DNA of 64,000 bases, taken from the NCBI GenBank assembly GCA_000711775.1, contig ARYC01001535.1, positions 1-64,000 on the forward strand, given 5' to 3'. The notes beneath the pieces are model-generated. The model saw only the letters and a program-made list of their open reading frames with translations, had not been told where the DNA came from and ran no database searches. Both the position numbers and the translations under genes were made by a program. Within the stretch, counting starts at the first letter, position 1; every line of letters begins with the position of its first letter. This DNA comes from Oxytricha trifallax. Lineage: Eukaryota; Ciliophora; Spirotrichea; Sporadotrichida; Oxytrichidae. Positions 12,196 through 23,509 of this stretch are shown here, in pieces.

Positions 12196-12839
12196 TTAGT
12201 CATTCCTAATATTTATTTATTATATGCTTAATTTAATAGAGTCTATTTAATTAAGCAATGAAAAAGTTGAGGGTCTTAATTTATTACAAATAATATTAAC
12301 TAATATTGACATAAATAATTATGTTTGCTGGTAGATCACTGAGAAAGATTTGGGCGATTACTGAAAAAGCCTGAAATTTATTTATAAACATGGTGGGAGA
12401 ATCCTTTTTAAAAAATGGGAGAGTCCTCAAATTTAATGCACATAATTTAATGAACATAATAAAATTAATTAATTTTTTAAATATAATTATGTTAACTAAC
12501 ATTTTATTTTATTTCAAATAGCTAAAACGCTATATAAGATAACAATTATCTATATAACTTTTAAATCATTGTATAAGGATTATTTGCTGTTCCTTAAGAA
12601 CTTTAATTATGTATGCTATTAAATTTTAAACCAATAAAATTAGTTTTTTTTTTGGCTTTATATTTGTTTCTCCAATTAAACTTAGTTTAATTAAAATATC
12701 ATTCCTTAATTAATAACCTAACATCAACCTTATTAAATAATAGGAACATAAATAAAATTCAAATTGAGTTTTCACAAGAATCGTGAACATAAATTCAAGG
12801 GTCTTAAACGGAAGCCTTAATACCAAGCAAGAATGGTAC

Positions 12840-13515
12840 AACTACTTAAAATACTCGTGTGAGTCTTATTATGTTAACCTTGTTAGTGGGACATCATCTG
12901 CCCTCATATAAGCGGACTAGCATGAAATTCATAAAAGACGTTCTCGCTTCTAAAAGAGCTACTAAATCAGCAGATGTCATTTATGTCAACGTACCAAACT
13001 ATCCTGATATCAGTGTCGCGAACATATTTAAATATGTCAAGTAAGATTAAGCGCTCAGCAGGTACCTGGGTATATACGATGAAGTCAAGTATCTTCCGGA
13101 CAAGGATTTCTTTTTGGAGTCCTGGGAACAATCAAAAATGAATGGTTGATATTAATGGTTATGTCGCAGTAGGCTGCTAGAATACTATTCTCGATGAAGA
13201 ATAAAAAGGGGAGTCAATTTAGATTAGTGAAGAGTTCTTAAGGGAAATTAAGTCTGTCCCTCATTTTTCAAGTAAGTCAACATAAATAATTATGTCCGAA
13301 TAGAAAAGAAGGGCAAAGCACTCTCAATGCTCAAAATTAAGACATTAGGTCGAAAGCAGCTGAAAAGGAGAATGCGCTATGAGATCTCAAACACTGTAGA
13401 ATTTAGCAACAATAACTAAATGAGATAAACATAAATGAATATGTCACAAGGGAAGACAACACGATAATGAGGAACCCTCCAGCTAAAAGAATGCAAATGA
13501 ATTAGTGACATAAAT
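12840..13515 (+). pseudogene. Unrecognised transposon-accessory-like gene, frame broken
   Basis: Coding character is clear from 12923 (MKFIKDVLASKRATKSADVI) onward, but the best frame changes near 13145, 13275 and 13400. It is therefore a decayed gene or one cut by small eliminated sequences. A short motif recurs in protein and DNA: DINGYV (about 13147), NINNYV (about 13283) and NINEYV (about 13430). The last frame ends at TGA 13513. It converges with the transposase on the opposite strand (13.7-14.7 kb), as expected for a second gene of one transposon. I do not recognise the family; the 22-kDa gene of TBEs is one possibility that I cannot confirm. Confidence 0.5.
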
Positions 13516-13689
13516 ATTTATATATACTTAATTTTTAATAAATTAGCTTAACTTTAAATAAACTCATTAGTTTTATTTAATTAAACTTATACAATATTTT
13601 TCACTCATTTGACAATCATTTATGTCAATTGAATTAATTGATTTTACTACTAATAAAAATGTTTTGTTTATTTGTGATTTTAAACTAAT

Positions 13690-14678
13690 GTTTAATTAAC
13701 TTTTTTTTATACACCCTTGTAACTCTCGAAAAACATTCTCTATACAGTTGAGGAGTAAGGCGCATTAAATAAGAGCTGCCACCATTAGTTTCAACCTTTT
13801 CTTTGAATATCTTTGAGTGATGAGCTCTTAAATTGTCAAGAAATATTGTCAAAGGTTGTGATTCATAGTTTGTATTTAATTCTTGAATTACTTATAAAAG
13901 CTCATCAATCTTAATTGACTTTTGCACAACTCTAAATCCTTCAAGTACAAACTAAGAACTAATGATAACCCTGAAGCAAAGTTTTCCAATTTATTACCTC
14001 CCTTAAAAGTGTCTAATTAGTGTATTTATGGGCCCAAGTTTTATAAGTTATTGTGTGAGCTTTAAATATAGCTTCATCTAAATAGGCAATATTCTATTTG
14101 TTACTTATGATTTAGTTAGTTTGTCTTTAACCCTTAATAAATCTTATTGTATTAGTTGCCGTTTATGTTCAGTCAAATTATAGTCAGTCCTAGATTTCTT
14201 AAATCTAATCCCATGACTTTTATAAACTCTGTGTAAAGTCGTTGATGATAACTTTTATTCTAGAAACTGTCTATGGAAAATTATAGTTCTTTAATTTAAA
14301 GAGAGCAACATCTATTCTATCAAAGTATCTATAGAAACCAGATAAGCTAATTATTAATCTGTAAAGTTTATTTTATTCCCTTTAATCTTTTTTTAGCTAA
14401 TATTTTTCCCTTTTATTCTTTTTTTTATTTTCTATACGTTCTTTTCAGGTATCTTTAATAATGAGGAAATTTATTTTACTGTAGCATAAACTCTTGAGTT
14501 TAAATTATACTACTTATCACGAAACATTAATAGGCATATAATTTTTATAATTTTTCAAGTATTATTTCATTCAACTCCATTTTTTTATTAATTAATATTC
14601 TTGATTAATTATATCAACCTACTTATTTCTCTCAAATTTTTATAAATGTATGAAGTAATTTTTGTTAACTCCAGTCAT
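13690..14678 (-). pseudogene. DDE transposase (Tc1/mariner-like), decayed
   Basis: On the minus strand an ATG at 14678 leads into a helix-turn-helix-like N-terminus (KFERNKQVDIIN). IAYLDEAIFKAHTITYKTWA follows (first Asp near 14077), then TIFLDNLRAHHSKIF (second Asp near 13836) and NAPYS at the usual place of the PYSPxLNxIE motif (about 13760). This order and spacing are those of Tc1/mariner-type transposases, the superfamily of TBE and Tec enzymes. TAA/TAG codons fall inside as Gln. At least one frame shift before the last motif, and probably more in the N-terminal third, make this copy non-functional. Terminal repeats are not resolved. Confidence 0.7.
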
Positions 14679-14753
14679 AATAGTTGCGTTTGAGAACTAC
14701 TCATTAAATGATAATATTTCAAAAATTTCATTGATTCCTAATTTAAAGTATGA

Positions 14754-15770
14754 AAGGTGTTAAAGGATTTAAGGTTGATGCATATATCTTGAGGAGAAGA
14801 TCAAAATTTAAAAAAGCAACAAACGATAAAGCATTTTATTACTTATATTCAAGGAAGAAGAAATGATTCATTTACAACAAAAGATATAGATGAAAATTGA
14901 GGTCCTTACCTAATTATTAGCGAAGTCGTTTTAAGCTGATTAGATAATTGGCAGAGTTAGGAGACTTAAGAACAGGGGATAATACAGACATTTAAGATTA
15001 ATTAGTGGCTCTTAGGATACCGTTAAATAGGAAATATAGTCTAGACAAGACTTCTTAGAAGGCGAGAGCCACATAAAATTTACAAAATTATAAACAATTT
15101 TGAGTTTATAGGATGAATTACTCCAAAAGAAAGAATGTTAAGTGTTATCATAACTGTAAAAAATGATGAAAAAAAATATTAAATAAATAGAAATACGTGC
15201 TTTGAAGAAATCGAAATTGTTCAGACTCAGAAGCAGACTAAATTAAATATAACTGGGAATTTCATTTATTAAAACTCCAGATAATAAGACTACACTCAAA
15301 ATAAGATTGATGATTAGTTTGCTATGAAAAGAGATATCTTGTAGAAATAGGGCCTATTCTAAAGCGTTAAAAGAATAAGCATGAAAATAATAATAAATTA
15401 TATATAATAAAGATATAGATTAAGTTAGCAAGACTGAGGTGAATTCATCCAATAAAGCCCACTCTAATTTTAGTGGTAATTTAAACAAAAAAAGAGCTTA
15501 AAAATAAATTAAAAAGTCTACAGAGAGCGAAATATAATCTTAAATCAGATTAAAAATAAAGTACAAGCGAATTGAAAAGCGTCATTGACAAATGCGTTGA
15601 GTTTATTTTTACCCGATCCTTTGAAACAAACATCTGTGAAGATGAGATAAAATTTGATTGTTTAGAGAATGACAATATGCAGGAAAGAAAATTGATTATT
15701 TTTTTTTGTAAGTTAATATTCACTAAACCTATTGCTATTATTAAACTCAAGACAATAAGCATATGATCCA
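14754..15770 (+). pseudogene. Unrecognised coding region, basic and coiled-coil-like
   Basis: An ATG at 14754 starts MKGVKGFKVDAYILRRRSKF. A TGA follows at about 14865, and further coding-like stretches lie downstream. Around 15480-15770 residues such as KKELKNKLKSLQRAKYNLK suggest a coiled coil, followed by a Cys-containing acidic segment (ICEDEIKFDC). At least two frames must be used to follow it, with a shift in an A-run near 15485. It lies next to and divergent from the transposase, so it may be another gene of the same mobile element. No family is recognised. Confidence 0.4.
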
Positions 15771-15779
15771 TCAATTTTG

Positions 15780-16335
15780 AAATCGATTACAAATTTATAT
15801 GTAAAATTTGCCAGAATAGATTTAGCAAACATTTTTCAAACCACAATTATTTTTTGTGTGAACTGATAATGTTGAAAATGACTCATATATTAGCTATACT
15901 GATTAATTTAATGTGGCTCATTAAAATCGATATTTACTGATGTAGCTTAAGCTTATGTAGTATATTTTTTAATTTTGATTAAGGCATATAAATAGACTAA
16001 GTTGTAACATATTAAAAAGTTAAGATAAACTAGCTTCTTCCTTATTTAATAATTTAGGAATTTTCATTATTTAAATTAAAATGATAAAATATAAATAGAC
16101 TTTAAGCAATCCCTATTAATCAAATACAATAATATTTCGTCCACAAACAATATTTATTGTGGGTTCTTAGGAATCACTAAATAAATAAGAATGTTATTCT
16201 AAAAATCTATATAGAATTATAGATAATTTAATTTAATCTCTAGAGCATACTATAATTTGACTTAAATTATAATCACACCAATAATAAAAAATTTAAATAT
16301 ATTAGTTAAGTTATAGATTATGTTTATTTATAGTT
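15780..16335. other. AT-rich stretch, nothing recognised
   Basis: No supported gene or repeat is seen between the coding region to the left and the SINE-like insertion to the right. Confidence 0.5.
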
Positions 16336-17056
16336 ACTTATAGCTTTTATTATTATTATTTAAAGCTGTACGGTAATCAATACTGTGGCTTAAGCCTGAC
16401 AGATATATATAATCAGATATTTCATACTTTGACTTTTGGCGATCCAGTTTCCTCTCTTTCCGCGGGGAATTACTTCTATATGTACTCGACTAGTTTCACA
16501 CCGTGCACGTTCACCGATTGCCTTGAGTAGGTCTCTTGTGGTATTTCCCTTGGGTAGGTCTCATGTGGTATTTCGCTAATTCGTATGTCTATCTGATAAA
16601 TTTTCTCTAGCTGTTTTACTATGAGTGCTTATGTTCAGGTAAAACCCCTTCTCAGCTAAAACTTATTGTTTAGCTTGCTGAGAGGGGAAAACCCCGAGTG
16701 ATACTCTGCTGAGGTTATCTTACGCAGTGTTTTCCCTTCTTTTCCTTGGCAAATAGAGTCCAATTTGAAATCCGAGCGGTCGGTCTCTTAACTCCTATCC
16801 TATCCTTGTTGCATTCAACCCCATGTTGCAAGGATAAGTGTATCATTTAGTTTTAACACTACTTGTATGATCAACGGTCGACGTTTTGTTGGCGTGATAC
16901 CCCTATACCTTGCCTGACATATTCTGAGGAAGTTCTCAGATCCGGGACTTATCTCGTAAAACCGAGTGCCTTCACGGTTTCGAACTCCGAAGTACCGGAA
17001 TTGGTCGGGATATACCTCCCAGCATACCAGTAGGTTGTAACCTCACTTATAGCTTT
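16336..17056 (-). mobile_element. SINE-like retroposed insertion, structured RNA copy
   Basis: A 697-bp segment (16348-17044) much richer in GC than its surroundings lies between perfect 12-bp repeats ACTTATAGCTTT (16336-16347 and 17045-17056). Read on the minus strand it starts GAGGTTACAACC and ends in an AATAATAATA tail next to the duplication, as expected for target-primed reverse transcription. Near its 5' end TGGTATGCTGG and GAGTTCGAAACC resemble the A and B boxes of RNA polymerase III promoters. Two strong stem-loops lie inside: 16645-16687, with a CTCAGCTAAA stem, and about 16799-16838, with TATCCTTG/CAAGGATA. A 29-bp unit is repeated at about 16520-16577. No convincing protein is seen. 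A truncated LINE is the alternative. Confidence 0.65.
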
Positions 17057-17342
17057 AAAATAAAAGTCTTAGTTGTTATTAATCCATTTTAACTGTATAT
17101 AATATACTTGAATATTAATTATACAATATTTCACTAATGATGCAATAGTGAAATGTAATAAAATTATTATTATAGTTACAAATAATTAAACCTATAATTT
17201 TTAACGAGAATCATAAATAATGAATAATTTGTTCTCAATTAAATTGACAACCAATAAAATTTTAATTCTTGTCATTGCTATTTATCGTTCGTATCTTTAT
17301 GGTTGTGAGGTGGTATTGGGGATTCCCATTTTCATAGATTAT

Positions 17343-17562
17343 TCAACTCTGGTGCAACTGTATATAGATTTTATAGTTATTTGATTCATCCACTTGTTCA
17401 TGAAGCACAGATAACTCTTCTCTTACTCTTTTGTTTTGCTGGAGGTGTGTTTGCTTGCTCTGGTTCAATTGATACTCTTCCCGTTTAACCTCTTCTAGCT
17501 CTTTTACTTATCTTTTTCCATAAAAGCCGGGCTTTAAACAGAAATACAGACCTTCCCTTGTG
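17343..17562 (-). CDS. Coiled-coil coding segment, probable MDS
   Basis: On the minus strand a frame with one TAA read as Gln runs to TGA at 17343-17345. It encodes a charged coiled coil, for example VKELEEVKREEYQLNQSKQT followed by HLQQNKRVREELSVLHEQVD. The Glu/Lys/Gln pattern and the richer base composition mark it as real coding DNA. The upstream side (above 17562) drops back to AT-rich sequence without a start codon, so this is probably one macronuclear-destined segment of a larger gene. The family is not identifiable from a coiled coil alone. Confidence 0.6.
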
Positions 17563-17565
17563 AGC

Positions 17566-20370
17566 TTTAGAAGTTAAGTTAAAAGCTAAGAGCAATGCTT
17601 ATGATTTATTTATAATTTTGAGATCCCTAAGCTTACTTACTTATAGAAGAGACATTCACCCGCATGATTGATTAAGATATAATCAAATTTTATATTAATT
17701 GATATACAAGGGTTACCAATTATCATAAATTTATGAATTTTCAAATCGAATAAATAATCATTTAAACTATATCATTGATTTACAATCAACCAGATTTTTA
17801 ATGAAATATTTGTATTGAATAATATTTAATTTTAACTATTTGAAGTTTTAGAAAGTGTGAAAAAGTGATAAATTTCTAGTGTATTTTAACTCATTTAACT
17901 ATTTAAATATGTCCATTTAAAATATTATAAAAATGGATTTTATTACATTTAACCATATTGAATTAAATTAATTTAATGATTAAAATATTAGTAAATTAAT
18001 GTTTAAATGATATATCTATTTCAACTAACTCTGATGAACATAATAGCATTACAAATATTATAATTTTTTACACAAAATTCAACAACTATGTTAATTTCGA
18101 TTATTCATGATTCAACAGTGTTTATTTATATATTTTTAACTGTTATTATTATTAAAATAAACCATAAATTCTTGAACTTTAATAAGATCAGATATAAAAT
18201 AAGAAATATTCAAAGATAACAAAGTCAATTTTGTAGTTAATATAGAATAGAATCATAATTTTGATTTCATTCTATGATAATATAAAGCAAAAGTAATAAC
18301 ATTTTTACAACCAATGCAGAGTATATATTTCTTCAATTTACTTATTGAATCAAATTATGATAAATAAACTTTCTTTTTACAAAAAAAGAAAAATTGATCA
18401 GTTAATTTTCTCGGAAGCAGAAATCGAGCAAGAGTAAGAACTAATAGATAGTAAAGTATAAGCTTGCCTTTTCAAGTTAGTCAGAAATTATGACTGAAAT
18501 TTTGATTATTGATAATAAATTATATTTTCTAAGGATTAACTTAAATGATAATACAATTAATATAAAATTTTCTATTTCAAATAGATAGAGTGTATATTAT
18601 TGCAAACTTGCTTACCGAATTCACACCATCTTTAGTAATTTAGCGAATTTTAAATCTTTCCTAACAAGATTATCTAAAAAATAGTATTATTTTATTATTA
18701 TTAAAATCCCCAAACAAGATGTCACATGATAATCCTTTTTCCAAAATTTAAAATAATTTTAATAGATATTTGCAGTTCAAATGAAAATGAATTTCTTATC
18801 CCACAGATTTGATTATTTACTTAATATTGGGTAATTAAATCTATTTTCCAACAATAAAGCAAGGTTCATTTTCTATCGCAGCAAAATATTCAAATTGTTT
18901 AATTTAATTTGAAATCCGAGATCGATTATTTAAAACCAAAAATTATTCAAATAACTAATATTTTATTTTGAAGTATATATTTCCTAAAAATTCTAAGTGA
19001 TGCAATAATATTTTTGTTTATTTTTATTGTAAGTGTGGACTCTTTCATGAGCTTTAGTTATTTATTTTTGTATAAAATGCTTCCTTACGAACGGGAATAA
19101 ATCAGATATATGAGATAATCTAGCAAATATTAAGTGATCTACCTACTTACGATGAAAATATAGTTTAAAATATGCTTTAGATTTTTATTATTTGTTTAAT
19201 TTAGTATTAAGGATGTTCCTAAAATATCATTAAAAACAAAATAAAACTTGCAGTGACCCAAATTTTTCAGTCTACTATGAAGAGTTTGACATGTAAATTT
19301 TCGGCATCTTTCATATTTTTTGTGTTTCACCTACTTCATTTAGCAATGGGTAAAAGCTGATTGAAAAACCACAATTAATTAATCTTTAATATATCAACTT
19401 GGAAGCTTTAAAATTAAATTTATAATTTGAGATTGCCGTACTATAACTTTTATCAATATTGCTGTTTTTAATCCTTAAGTACCATAAAGTGAATTAAAAC
19501 AATAGATATATTCTAAAATATTAAAATACTTAAGCAGGAAGAAATTAATAAATATTAAATTGTACAATTTTGAAACATGGATTGTGATAAACTTAGTAAA
19601 CTACAATTGCAGCTCTAATTATATAAATCTATTAGATGCATTCCATCCTTACATGCAGAAATCGTGAAGTTATGATGGTGATAATTAGCTAATATATATA
19701 TATAAAGCGATACAAAGCGATAACGACTATATTTACTAGAAATGTATAATATTTGAAATGAAATACTGCAAATCAAATGAACAGTATTTTTGTATATTTA
19801 ATTGAGATAATAGAATAGGGCAGTAAACTAAATTAATATTAATGATTTACAAATAAATCCCACATCTCCTCATTTCGTAATTTGACAGAGGGAAATAAAA
19901 TAGTGAATGCTAAGCATTTTATTTGTTTTAAATGCAAGTTTAGTTTTCAATTTTTAGTTGTATTTTAAATGATGATTCTATTGATGGGCTTAAGAAATAA
20001 TATTGATAGTTCTTATAGTATATTATTTAATTAACAAAATTAAATTTCTTTAACAGGAATAAAAATAAATAGAGTAATTTTAATTTCAAATAGTATAAAT
20101 TGATCTCCTCATTTGCTAATGAATAATCATTTGTTACATCTCTATCTGTGATAAACCTCATCTTGTAATCGTGTTAATCTTCTTTATTATATTTTCAGTA
20201 AAAAATCGTCCCCACCTTTATTGACTTAGTCCAATATAAAGCTTGTTATGCTTATATTTGGAATGGGAGAGCCTCCAATATCATCTTTATAACTATCTAA
20301 TTTATTTATTTAGTATACGAAAGTAAAACTCTGTTTATCATTGTAATTTTAGATAGTAACAAATCCAAAG
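17566..20370. other. AT-rich stretch, nothing recognised
   Basis: Nearly 3 kb of AT-rich DNA. I see only low-complexity sequence and a short (TA) run near 19692-19703. No gene is supported. Confidence 0.5.
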
Positions 20371-20379
20371 CATGCAATA

Positions 20380-20870
20380 TAAATGGAAGTATTCTGATCC
20401 TTTTCCTTATTTATGAATAAATTTTATCTTTATTGCCACCTTTAACAATATTTCAACTCCTCAATGCTTGATCTTCATTAGATCTACTTGCATTATTTTT
20501 TTCTTTAATCACTTAATGTCATTGATTGGTTCAACAATCATTAAAACGATGTTCATCAAAAGAGTATGAAGATTAGATAGTGGCATAGTAATTACCTATG
20601 TGTATCTGCTCTTATATATTTAAATAATATTTTACTTAAAGTATGTGAAAGTTATTCATAATGAAATTAATATTTTTAGTTGCATCAGCTCCATAACTTC
20701 TTATTTCTCTGGATCTTAATCACACTCCCAGTATTTGCTTTCAACTTATTCACACTGATGAATATCTTCATATTTTTATCTAATTAGAGAAACAGCCTAA
20801 ATTTGTTCTAACTTTTTATTGTTTTACTATATATTTGCTTTTTTCTTCATATACTTTAATGAATTTAAAA
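20380..20870 (+). CDS. Membrane-protein coding segments, probable MDSs
   Basis: Two hydrophobic coding-like stretches on the plus strand. One, about 20480-20640, reads LMSLIGSTIIKTMFIKRV and then a hydrophobic run. The second, starting at 20680, reads LHQLHNFLFLWILITLPVFA and continues with further transmembrane-type segments to about 20870. With the islands downstream to 23.5 kb they could be pieces of one multi-pass membrane protein. The boundaries between coding pieces and eliminated DNA are not resolved, and other frames are open in part of the region. Confidence 0.4.
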
Positions 20871-21235
20871 AGTGGTTGATTGAGAAGTAAATTTTGATTT
20901 GGTAAACTATTCATCATGTGATATCTCATTTAGATATTTTAACATCAAGAGATAAGTTATTCGCAATAGCAAGAGATCAGTCAGAATCAGAATCTATTGC
21001 ATCATCTGATGATGTAAAGGAGCTAATTCAGCACGTCACTCAGACAAACCAAGTAATTGGTGCTGGCAAGAAGCCAATAGTAGCAACAAAGTGAAACTAC
21101 ATTAGGAATTTTGAAGGCACACCTGAAAGTGAAGAGGAAAATAGAACTATAGGACTAAATAGTAATATAAAACATGAGAGAATCAATGCAATAGTCAAAG
21201 ATATTTATTTTAATAAGTTGATATAATAATGTGGG
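20775..21235 (+). CDS. Hydrophilic, acidic coding segment
   Basis: A frame open from about 20775 carries NEFKKWLIEKQILIWQTIHH, then a Ser/Glu/Asp-rich stretch (ARDQSESESIASSDDVKELI) and KKPIVATK before TGA at 21092-21094. The same frame goes on directly with NYIRNFEGTPESEEENRTIG, which looks equally coding. This may be a cytoplasmic tail of the membrane protein encoded around it. The internal TGA is either a true stop followed by another segment, or a sign of decay. No family is recognised. Confidence 0.5.
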
Positions 21236-21355
21236 AAATAATGTTAATAAAATTTTCATCCTTGAATAAAGTATAAAATAATCTCAAACACAATGATTTT
21301 TCAATTTTTATTCAATGTTTTTTTTAGAAGATTATCAAAAAATTTTTGGACTAAA

Positions 21356-21504
21356 ATAGAGAATTTATTTGCTATGATGATAAAGATGGCATTAATCTAT
21401 TTAAATTGGTAAAAACGACTTTCAAAACAAGTAAGAAAGACTAGACTTAATTTTTGCAGAGTAACTATTTACATAAAATTCAGGGCAATCAAGAAATGCA
21501 ATGA
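21356..21504 (+). CDS. Short coding segment, unrecognised
   Basis: Fifty codons (REFICYDDKDGINLFKLVKT and onward) end at TGA 21502-21504, with TAG and TAA inside as Gln. It lies between two AT-rich stretches in the same orientation as its neighbours. It is likely one segment of the 20.4-23.5 kb locus. Confidence 0.45.
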
Positions 21505-21678
21505 CACTTTTCTCGATAGCTCTTTCACTCTGAGTTTGTTTTTTTTATAAATTTTATTTAGATATAATTCTGATAAATTAATATTCTCTGAATGTGGGTG
21601 ACTATTATAATTAAGCTACTACTATATTATTTAAAGTGTATGCTTTAACTAAAGGGATTATCAATCATAATGTTGTGA

Positions 21679-22050
21679 TCAGTTGAATTTAAAGTTGGCT
21701 TTGGCCTCAACTATGCTTTTAACACCATTATCTTGATATTTTTGCTGTTTCTTACCTCTTCTTTTTAAATTAGTTTATTAGTCATTTAAATTGATACTGT
21801 TTGAGTATACTTCATTTCTTAGGTAGTGAATTTATAAATATATAAGGAAAATAATACTATTTATGAATTAGCTTTTGCAATCAAATTTTACTTTCAGGTT
21901 TCTATAGCTTAACTCTTACACTATTCTATTATTTATCCTGATGGCAAATTTATTTAATTGATGTAATTCTTAGTCAAATTGAAATAAAAAATACTTTCTG
22001 AATTGATTTCTTTTTAAATTAAAAAATAAATAGGAAATCAATAATGAAAA
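21679..22050 (+). CDS. Membrane-spanning coding segments
   Basis: From 21679 to 21804 a 42-codon frame reads VEFKVGFGLNYAFNTIILIF and further hydrophobic residues, a clear membrane segment. From 21895 a second frame reads QVSIAQLLHYSIIYPDGKFI. Both use TAA/TAG as Gln. They sit in the same orientation as the adjacent islands. Product unknown; probably parts of a polytopic membrane protein. Confidence 0.45.
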
Positions 22051-22072
22051 AGGTTTATTAATCAAATATATA

Positions 22073-22527
22073 TTTTATAGCAGATTATCAAAAACCTTAC
22101 CCAAATATAACGACTTTTTAAACCACTGTCTTTGGAATTTTCCTCCATATTTTCAATTTTATTATAGTTAATGAATATCTTATGGATGTCGTCTGAACTT
22201 ACTATAAACTCCTTCCATGTCTACAGCAGACTTGTATTGCTTCTCTGTCTGTTTACTTTTTATGAAAGTTTTGTTTAAATTTCATTTTTATCGAGTGATA
22301 GCCATCTTAATGTCATCAGTTTTAATATTTAGCTCATCATTATAAATTATTTATACTGATTTAATGATTAAAAATCATAATTCTGAATTTCCATTAGGCA
22401 TCAATAAGTTATTGTTACTAATAAGGTATTCATTTGGATTATTCTAATGCATTAATGATCCCAATAACAAGGCCAGCTAGAATCTTATTGCTTTCATAAA
22501 CTAATTCGGTAACTTCTCAATTTATTG
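22073..22527 (+). CDS. Multi-pass membrane coding segment
   Basis: A frame of about 150 codons with a single TGA near 22184 encodes hydrophobic runs (for example MKVLFKFHFYRVIAILMSSV) and ends NDPNNKASQNLIAFINQFGN before TGA 22525-22527. Between about 22185 and 22380 a second frame (MNILWMSSELTINSFHVYSR) is open and equally plausible, so the exact protein is uncertain. It fits a polytopic transporter-like protein together with the neighbouring segments. Confidence 0.45.
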
Positions 22528-22534
22528 ACTCTAA

Positions 22535-22883
22535 CTAGTTCAGTGCGTTCAGTGCGCAACTATTTTTTTATTTTACTTAATAACGATTCTAGAGTGCTTT
22601 CTATAATTGGTAGCTGGAATATTGTAGTATTTATGATAATGAAACAATTGCAAATAGCACTCATTCGAAAGTGCATTTGATTATTCTAGTCATTTACAAA
22701 TCCAAAAGAAAGTATATTCATTTGAGAAATAAATAAACTATATTGACTACTCATTATGGCCAGATAATAAATTTTCAGGGAATTGTCTGTATATTAAATC
22801 TGTCAAGAATCGGCAAGCTACTTTGGTGCTCTCTTTAATTATATTACATTAGTGGGAAGAGGTGCTTAGAATCATTAGATTGA
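22535..22883 (+). CDS. Coding segment, basic with hydrophobic runs
   Basis: A continuous frame of about 110 codons ends at TGA 22881-22883. It includes FYNWQLEYCSIYDNETIANS and then Lys/Arg-rich and hydrophobic stretches (GQIINFQGIVCILNLSRIGK). Trp is used as TGG and Gln as TAA/TAG. It overlaps the start of the next open frame by only a few bases and keeps the same strand, suggesting adjoining pieces of one locus. Confidence 0.5.
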
Positions 22884-22885
22884 TT

Positions 22886-23509
22886 ATTAATTGGCATAGA
22901 TGGCATTCCGTGAAAGTCATATAAAAACTAGATTTGGTTAGAACTCTAGGCTTAGATATTCAATTAGATCTTTATACGACTGCACTAGAATGTACTGAAA
23001 ATACAAAGCTATTCTCAAGTATTCATATAATTAATTTTACTGCTGAATAAGTTTTTAGAGCTATCACTTTCTTAAATATTATAACTTTATCTAGGGTAGT
23101 TTTACTATCTGTAACTTCTTCTTTGTATTTCCTTCCATAAATAATAGTAATAAATAGTAATAATTAATTGATATTGGTAGCTCAAAGCTTCCAAATTGAT
23201 ATAGCGTTAATAATTAATAAAAAACCATGTCATTTAGATTCTTAATATAAGGATACAGTAAAAGGTGATGATAATCTCCCTTCTCTTCTCTATTTTTTAT
23301 AAATATTTAAATATAAATATCACATTTTAACTATAAAATCATTATTATTATTCTAATATTCTTTAAGAGACAACAAATTTAAAAGTTCCTTCTCAAGACA
23401 ACCTTTTAAAGCGTTGTCTCTCGCTCGCTTTTATTAATAAATTTTTAAAATTAAAGCTTTAACTACTGTCAAGATAATGATTGAATTAAGCTATCAAAAT
23501 TTCATATGA
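22886..23509 (+). CDS. Long open frame, membrane-transporter-like
   Basis: This frame stays free of TGA for 208 codons (22886 to TGA 23507-23509), long for such AT-rich DNA. It reads INWHRWHSVKVIQKLDLVRT at the start, later FTAEQVFRAITFLNIITLSR followed by hydrophobic residues, and ends basic. The VFRAITFLNI stretch faintly resembles the last helices of the first membrane domain in ABCC-type transporters (pattern AFTALxLFNxL), but no ATP-binding cassette is seen nearby, so this is only a suggestion. The last third is more AT-rich and contains the hairpin at 23366. The frame ends 16 bp inside the convergent frame on the other strand. Confidence 0.5.
23366..23424. repeat. Imperfect hairpin
   Basis: AGAGACAAC and GTTGTCTCT, with inner complementary parts TTAAAAG and CTTTTAA, form an imperfect stem of about 20 bp. 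It lies in the 3' part of the plus-strand open frame, close to the convergence point of two frames. It may be a transcription-end structure or a mini-foldback remnant. Confidence 0.45.

Noticed and set aside
12296-12502. Minus-strand open frame of 68 codons
   Set aside because: Low complexity, no neighbour relation and equally plausible plus-strand reading; not supported as a gene.
16336-17056. tRNA or 5S rRNA gene within the GC-rich insertion
   Set aside because: Box-like motifs are present, but no cloverleaf with paired acceptor ends could be drawn, and the unit is far longer than either RNA.
16336-17056. Long protein frame through the GC-rich insertion
   Set aside because: All minus-strand frames are open for stretches when only TGA stops, with none clearly better. 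Retroposed structured RNA explains the ends and stems better.
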